The translations under genes were made by a program, and so were the position numbers. Under the pieces are notes generated by a model. The model was not told where the DNA came from, did not search any database, and was given only the letters and a program-made list of their open reading frames with translations. Shown here piece by piece: positions 61,831-64,000 of a DNA stretch of 64,000 bases (position 1 is its first letter; each line of letters starts with the position of its first letter). The stretch is from Conyzicola nivalis (lineage in GTDB: Bacteria; Actinomycetota; Actinomycetes; Actinomycetales; Microbacteriaceae), in the NCBI RefSeq assembly GCF_014639655.1, contig NZ_BMGB01000001.1:496001-560000 (forward strand). Direction: 5' to 3'.

Positions 61831-62823
61831 CTAGCCGAGCGCGTCGGCGATCTTCGGTACCAGGTTCTCGATGGAGTACTTCGCGGCGAGGGTCGTGCCG
61901 AGCGAGTACGCCGCCGAGATGTCGCCGTCGATGACGACCGAGTGGCCGGCGGCGACCGCCGGGATGGCCGCGAAGAGCGGGTCCTCGGTGATCTCGGTGG
62001 TGGGGATGAAGATCGGGAAGGCGACGATGAGGTCGGCGTCGAGCAGGTCGAGCTGCTCGCTCGAGATGTCGACCGAGAAGCCGCTCGAGTTGGCGGGTAG
62101 TGCCGCGATCTCGGGCGACTGCGCGAAGCCGAGGCGCTCGAGGAAGCTCACACGCTCGCTGCCCTCGATGTAGGCACCCCAGCCTTCACTGGTCTTGGTA
62201 GCGGCGGAGACGGTGAGTCCCTCCCACTCGGGGTGTGCGGCCGCGGCCTCCTCGTAGGTCGCGTCGACCTCGGCGAGCAGCTCGTCGCCCTTCTCTTTCA
62301 GGCCGAGCGCGCTCGAGACGAGGTCCATCTGCTCGTCCATGGTGGTGAGGTAGCTGGTCTTGCCCTCGGGCACCCCGACGGTCGTCGCGATCGACGAGAG
62401 CTTGTCGTAGCGCTCCTGGTCGCCCGAGCTCTTCGTGTCGAGAATCAGGTCGGGCTCGAGGGCCGCGATCGCCTCGTACGAGGGTTCGAGCGTCTCGATG
62501 ATCTCGGGGGCGGTGTCGTAGAGACCCTCCGCCCAGGGTCCGACACCCTCGCCGCCGAAGCTGAGCCAGTCGGAGGCGCCGACCGGCTGCACGCCGAGGG
62601 CGAGCGCGGTCTCGGCATCGCCCCAGCCCAGGGCGACGATGCGCACGGGCTTTTCCTCGACCGTGACGTCGCCGAACTCGGTCGACACGGTGACGGGGAA
62701 CGCCTCGCTCGACGCGCCGGAGTCGGACGATCCCTCGTCGACGGGCGCGGTGCCGCCGGAGCAGGCGGTGAGGGCGAGGGCGGCGACGGCGATTGCGGCC
62801 ACGCCTGCGGTTCTGAATCTCAT
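61831..62823 (-). CDS. Iron-siderophore ABC transporter substrate-binding lipoprotein
   Basis: A 330-aa FecB/FhuD-like lipoprotein: lipobox LTAC (Cys21), RIVALGWGDAETALALGVQP, LEPSYEAIAALEPDLILDTK and VVIDGDISAAYSLGTTLAAK are class III binding-protein landmarks. It captures an Fe3+-siderophore outside the cell for the divergent permeases. The gap to them holds a DtxR/IdeR-type box, so repression by iron is expected. ATG 62821-62823 sets the signal peptide. Confidence 0.9.
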   Translation of the reverse strand: MRFRTAGVAAIAVAALALTACSGGTAPVDEGSSDSGASSEAFPVTVSTEFGDVTVEEKPVRIVALGWGDAETALALGVQPVGASDWLSFGGEGVGPWAEGLYDTAPEIIETLEPSYEAIAALEPDLILDTKSSGDQERYDKLSSIATTVGVPEGKTSYLTTMDEQMDLVSSALGLKEKGDELLAEVDATYEEAAAAHPEWEGLTVSAATKTSEGWGAYIEGSERVSFLERLGFAQSPEIAALPANSSGFSVDISSEQLDLLDADLIVAFPIFIPTTEITEDPLFAAIPAVAAGHSVVIDGDISAAYSLGTTLAAKYSIENLVPKIADALG

Positions 62824-62912
62824 GCGGTGATGAGCCTTCCTGGTAGTGCCGGGCGCGCGGATCGACGGGCTTCGGAACGGAACTGGTGGCATCGGTCGGG
62901 CCGGTGCACATG

Positions 62913-62931
62913 CAAGGGTAGCCTAAGCTAA
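62913..62931. promoter_or_regulatory. DtxR/IdeR-type iron box
   Basis: Read on the minus strand this is TTAGCTTAGGCTACCCTTG, matching 15 of 19 positions of the DtxR/IdeR consensus TTAGGTTAGGCTAACCTAA. It lies between the divergent binding-protein and permease genes, six bases before the permease ATG, where a bound repressor would block transcription. Confidence 0.75.
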
Positions 62932-62937
62932 GACCAA

Positions 62938-63978
62938 ATGACCGCCGAGAAATCCGTGAACGCACCAGCGCGGGTGCGCTCTGTGCCGACCCGCGCTGCC
63001 GGTCTCGCGGTGGCCATTGTGCTCCTCGTCCTCGCCGTCGCCGCCAGCATCACCATCGGTTCGCGTCAGATCCCGCTCGACGTGATCGCGCAGACGCTCT
63101 TCGGCGGGGCGCGGCAGTCGAACGACGCGATCGTGTTGCTCGACTCGCGGCTTCCCCGCACGTGCATCGCGATCGTCGCGGGCCTCGCCCTCGGTGTGGC
63201 GGGCGCCCTCACCCAGGCGGTGACGCGCAATCCGCTCGCCGACCCCGGCATCCTCGGTGTGACCTCCGGTTCGGCGTTCGCCGTCGCGATCGCGGTAGGC
63301 GTGCTCGGCATCACGACCGTGCAGGGCTACCTCTGGTTCGCGTTCGGCGGCGCTCTGCTCGCGACCATGGTCGTCTACGTGATCGGCTCGATCGGCCGCG
63401 AGGGCGCCAGCCCGGTCCGCCTGACCCTCACCGGCGTCGCGCTCGGGGCGGTGTTGAGCGGAATCGTCTCGGCCATGTTGCTCGCCGACCCGGAAGGATT
63501 CGCCGCCATGCAGGCGTGGGAGTCGGGCTCGCTCGAAGGTCGCGGCTGGGACGGGTTCGTTCCGGTGCTGCCCTTCGTCGCCGTCGGCTGCGTGCTCGCC
63601 TTCCTCATCTCCCGGTCGCTCAACGCGATCTCGCTGGGCGACGACCTCGCCTCGTCGCTCGGCGCGCGAGTGCGGCTGACGCGCACCCTCGCGATCGTCG
63701 CGGTGAGCCTGCTCGCCGGGGGAGCCACAGCCATCGCCGGACCGATCGCCTTTGTCGGCCTGATGGTGCCGCACGTCGCGCGCTGGATGGTCGGCCCCGA
63801 CCAGCGCTGGATCGTGGCCTACTCGATCGTGCTCGGCCCGATCCTCCTGCTCGTCGCCGACGTCGTCGGCCGGGTCGTGTTGCGCCCCGGCGAACTGCCC
63901 GCCGGCATCGTGACCGCCTGCATCGGGGCTCCCGTGCTCATCGCGCTGGTGCGCCGCCAGAAGGCGTTCGGCCTGTGA
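62938..63978 (+). CDS. FecCD-family iron-siderophore permease
   Basis: A 346-aa polytopic permease with SRLPRTCIAIVAGLALGVAG (the FecCD RxPR signature), TRNPLADPGILGVTSGSAFA and GPIAFVGLMVPHVARWMVGP (the ATPase-coupling loop). The stop overlaps the GTG of a second permease gene (GTGA). Confidence 0.93.
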   Translation: MTAEKSVNAPARVRSVPTRAAGLAVAIVLLVLAVAASITIGSRQIPLDVIAQTLFGGARQSNDAIVLLDSRLPRTCIAIVAGLALGVAGALTQAVTRNPLADPGILGVTSGSAFAVAIAVGVLGITTVQGYLWFAFGGALLATMVVYVIGSIGREGASPVRLTLTGVALGAVLSGIVSAMLLADPEGFAAMQAWESGSLEGRGWDGFVPVLPFVAVGCVLAFLISRSLNAISLGDDLASSLGARVRLTRTLAIVAVSLLAGGATAIAGPIAFVGLMVPHVARWMVGPDQRWIVAYSIVLGPILLLVADVVGRVVLRPGELPAGIVTACIGAPVLIALVRRQKAFGL

Positions 63979-64000
63979 ACGCCGTGACGGATGCGGCCGC
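63975..64000 (+). CDS. Second FecCD permease, partial (start only)
   Basis: GTG 63975 overlaps the first permease stop and opens a frame (VNAVTDAA) that runs off the window. FecCD permeases usually come in pairs, so a partner is expected; only eight codons are visible. Confidence 0.6.

Noticed and set aside
1-64000. CRISPR arrays and rRNA genes
   Set aside because: No regularly spaced repeats or rRNA-like sequence were seen.

Overview
The window reads as chromosomal DNA of a high-GC actinobacterium, most likely a Microbacteriaceae member. The basis is a single-copy PriA-type histidine/tryptophan isomerase, an SseB-family protein, GTG/TTG starts, actinobacterial-style QcrB, a sortase-E-like LAxTG signal and a DtxR/IdeR-type iron box. 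Family-level placement is inference. An ice-binding protein hints at a cold habitat.

Layout. Positions 1-3523 are ordinary core genome: priA, an SseB-family gene, a small HAAS-like gene, a secreted CE1/LpqC-like esterase, a NUDIX hydrolase and tRNA-Pro(GGG). From 3520 to 30313 lies a genomic island of about 26.7 kb, bounded by a perfect 49-bp direct repeat that begins at the discriminator base of the tRNA and contains a hairpin. I see no integrase, transposase or plasmid gene inside. The island is a defence cluster. It opens with an EcsC-like gene, then a tightly overlapping four-gene operon: SNF2 helicase, Eco57I-like N6-adenine methylase, a 2103-aa DEAD helicase/DUF1998/putative nuclease fusion, and a UvrD-type helicase with a RelE-like N-terminus. 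After it come a GIY-YIG-like protein, an XRE-ImmA/IrrE regulator with an unknown partner, a metallo-beta-lactamase-fold protein, a one-chain GmrSD-like (DUF262/DUF1524) enzyme, a HEPN-like protein, and a TIR-like protein behind a small membrane protein. The four-gene operon looks like a class 1 DISARM relative with drmA and drmB fused and drmC absent, and is my best candidate for an incompletely described system.

Positions 30314-64000 return to high-GC host DNA. They carry an ECF41 sigma factor, an unusual ndh-qcrB operon whose cytochrome b has Tyr where a haem-ligand His is expected, lipoproteins, regulators, two unlike SDR enzymes, an HhH-GPD repair protein, a DEAD-box RNA helicase, the ice-binding protein and a secreted-type nuclease-family gene. 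Next are split NHEJ polymerase and ligase genes facing each other, a PAP2 phosphatase, an APC permease, an acyl-CoA synthetase, a TrxR-like flavoprotein without the redox disulfide, a DUF4062-STAND ATPase with a coupled membrane protein, and a flotillin-like SPFH protein. The window ends in an iron-siderophore ABC transporter: a lipoprotein and a divergent permease operon cut at the right edge.

How parts work together: the island supplies layered anti-phage or anti-plasmid functions (modification, helicase/nuclease, modified-DNA restriction, RNA- or NAD-targeting effectors). The flanking host genes are housekeeping, respiration, repair and iron uptake. All functional statements come from reading motifs by eye; no search was run.
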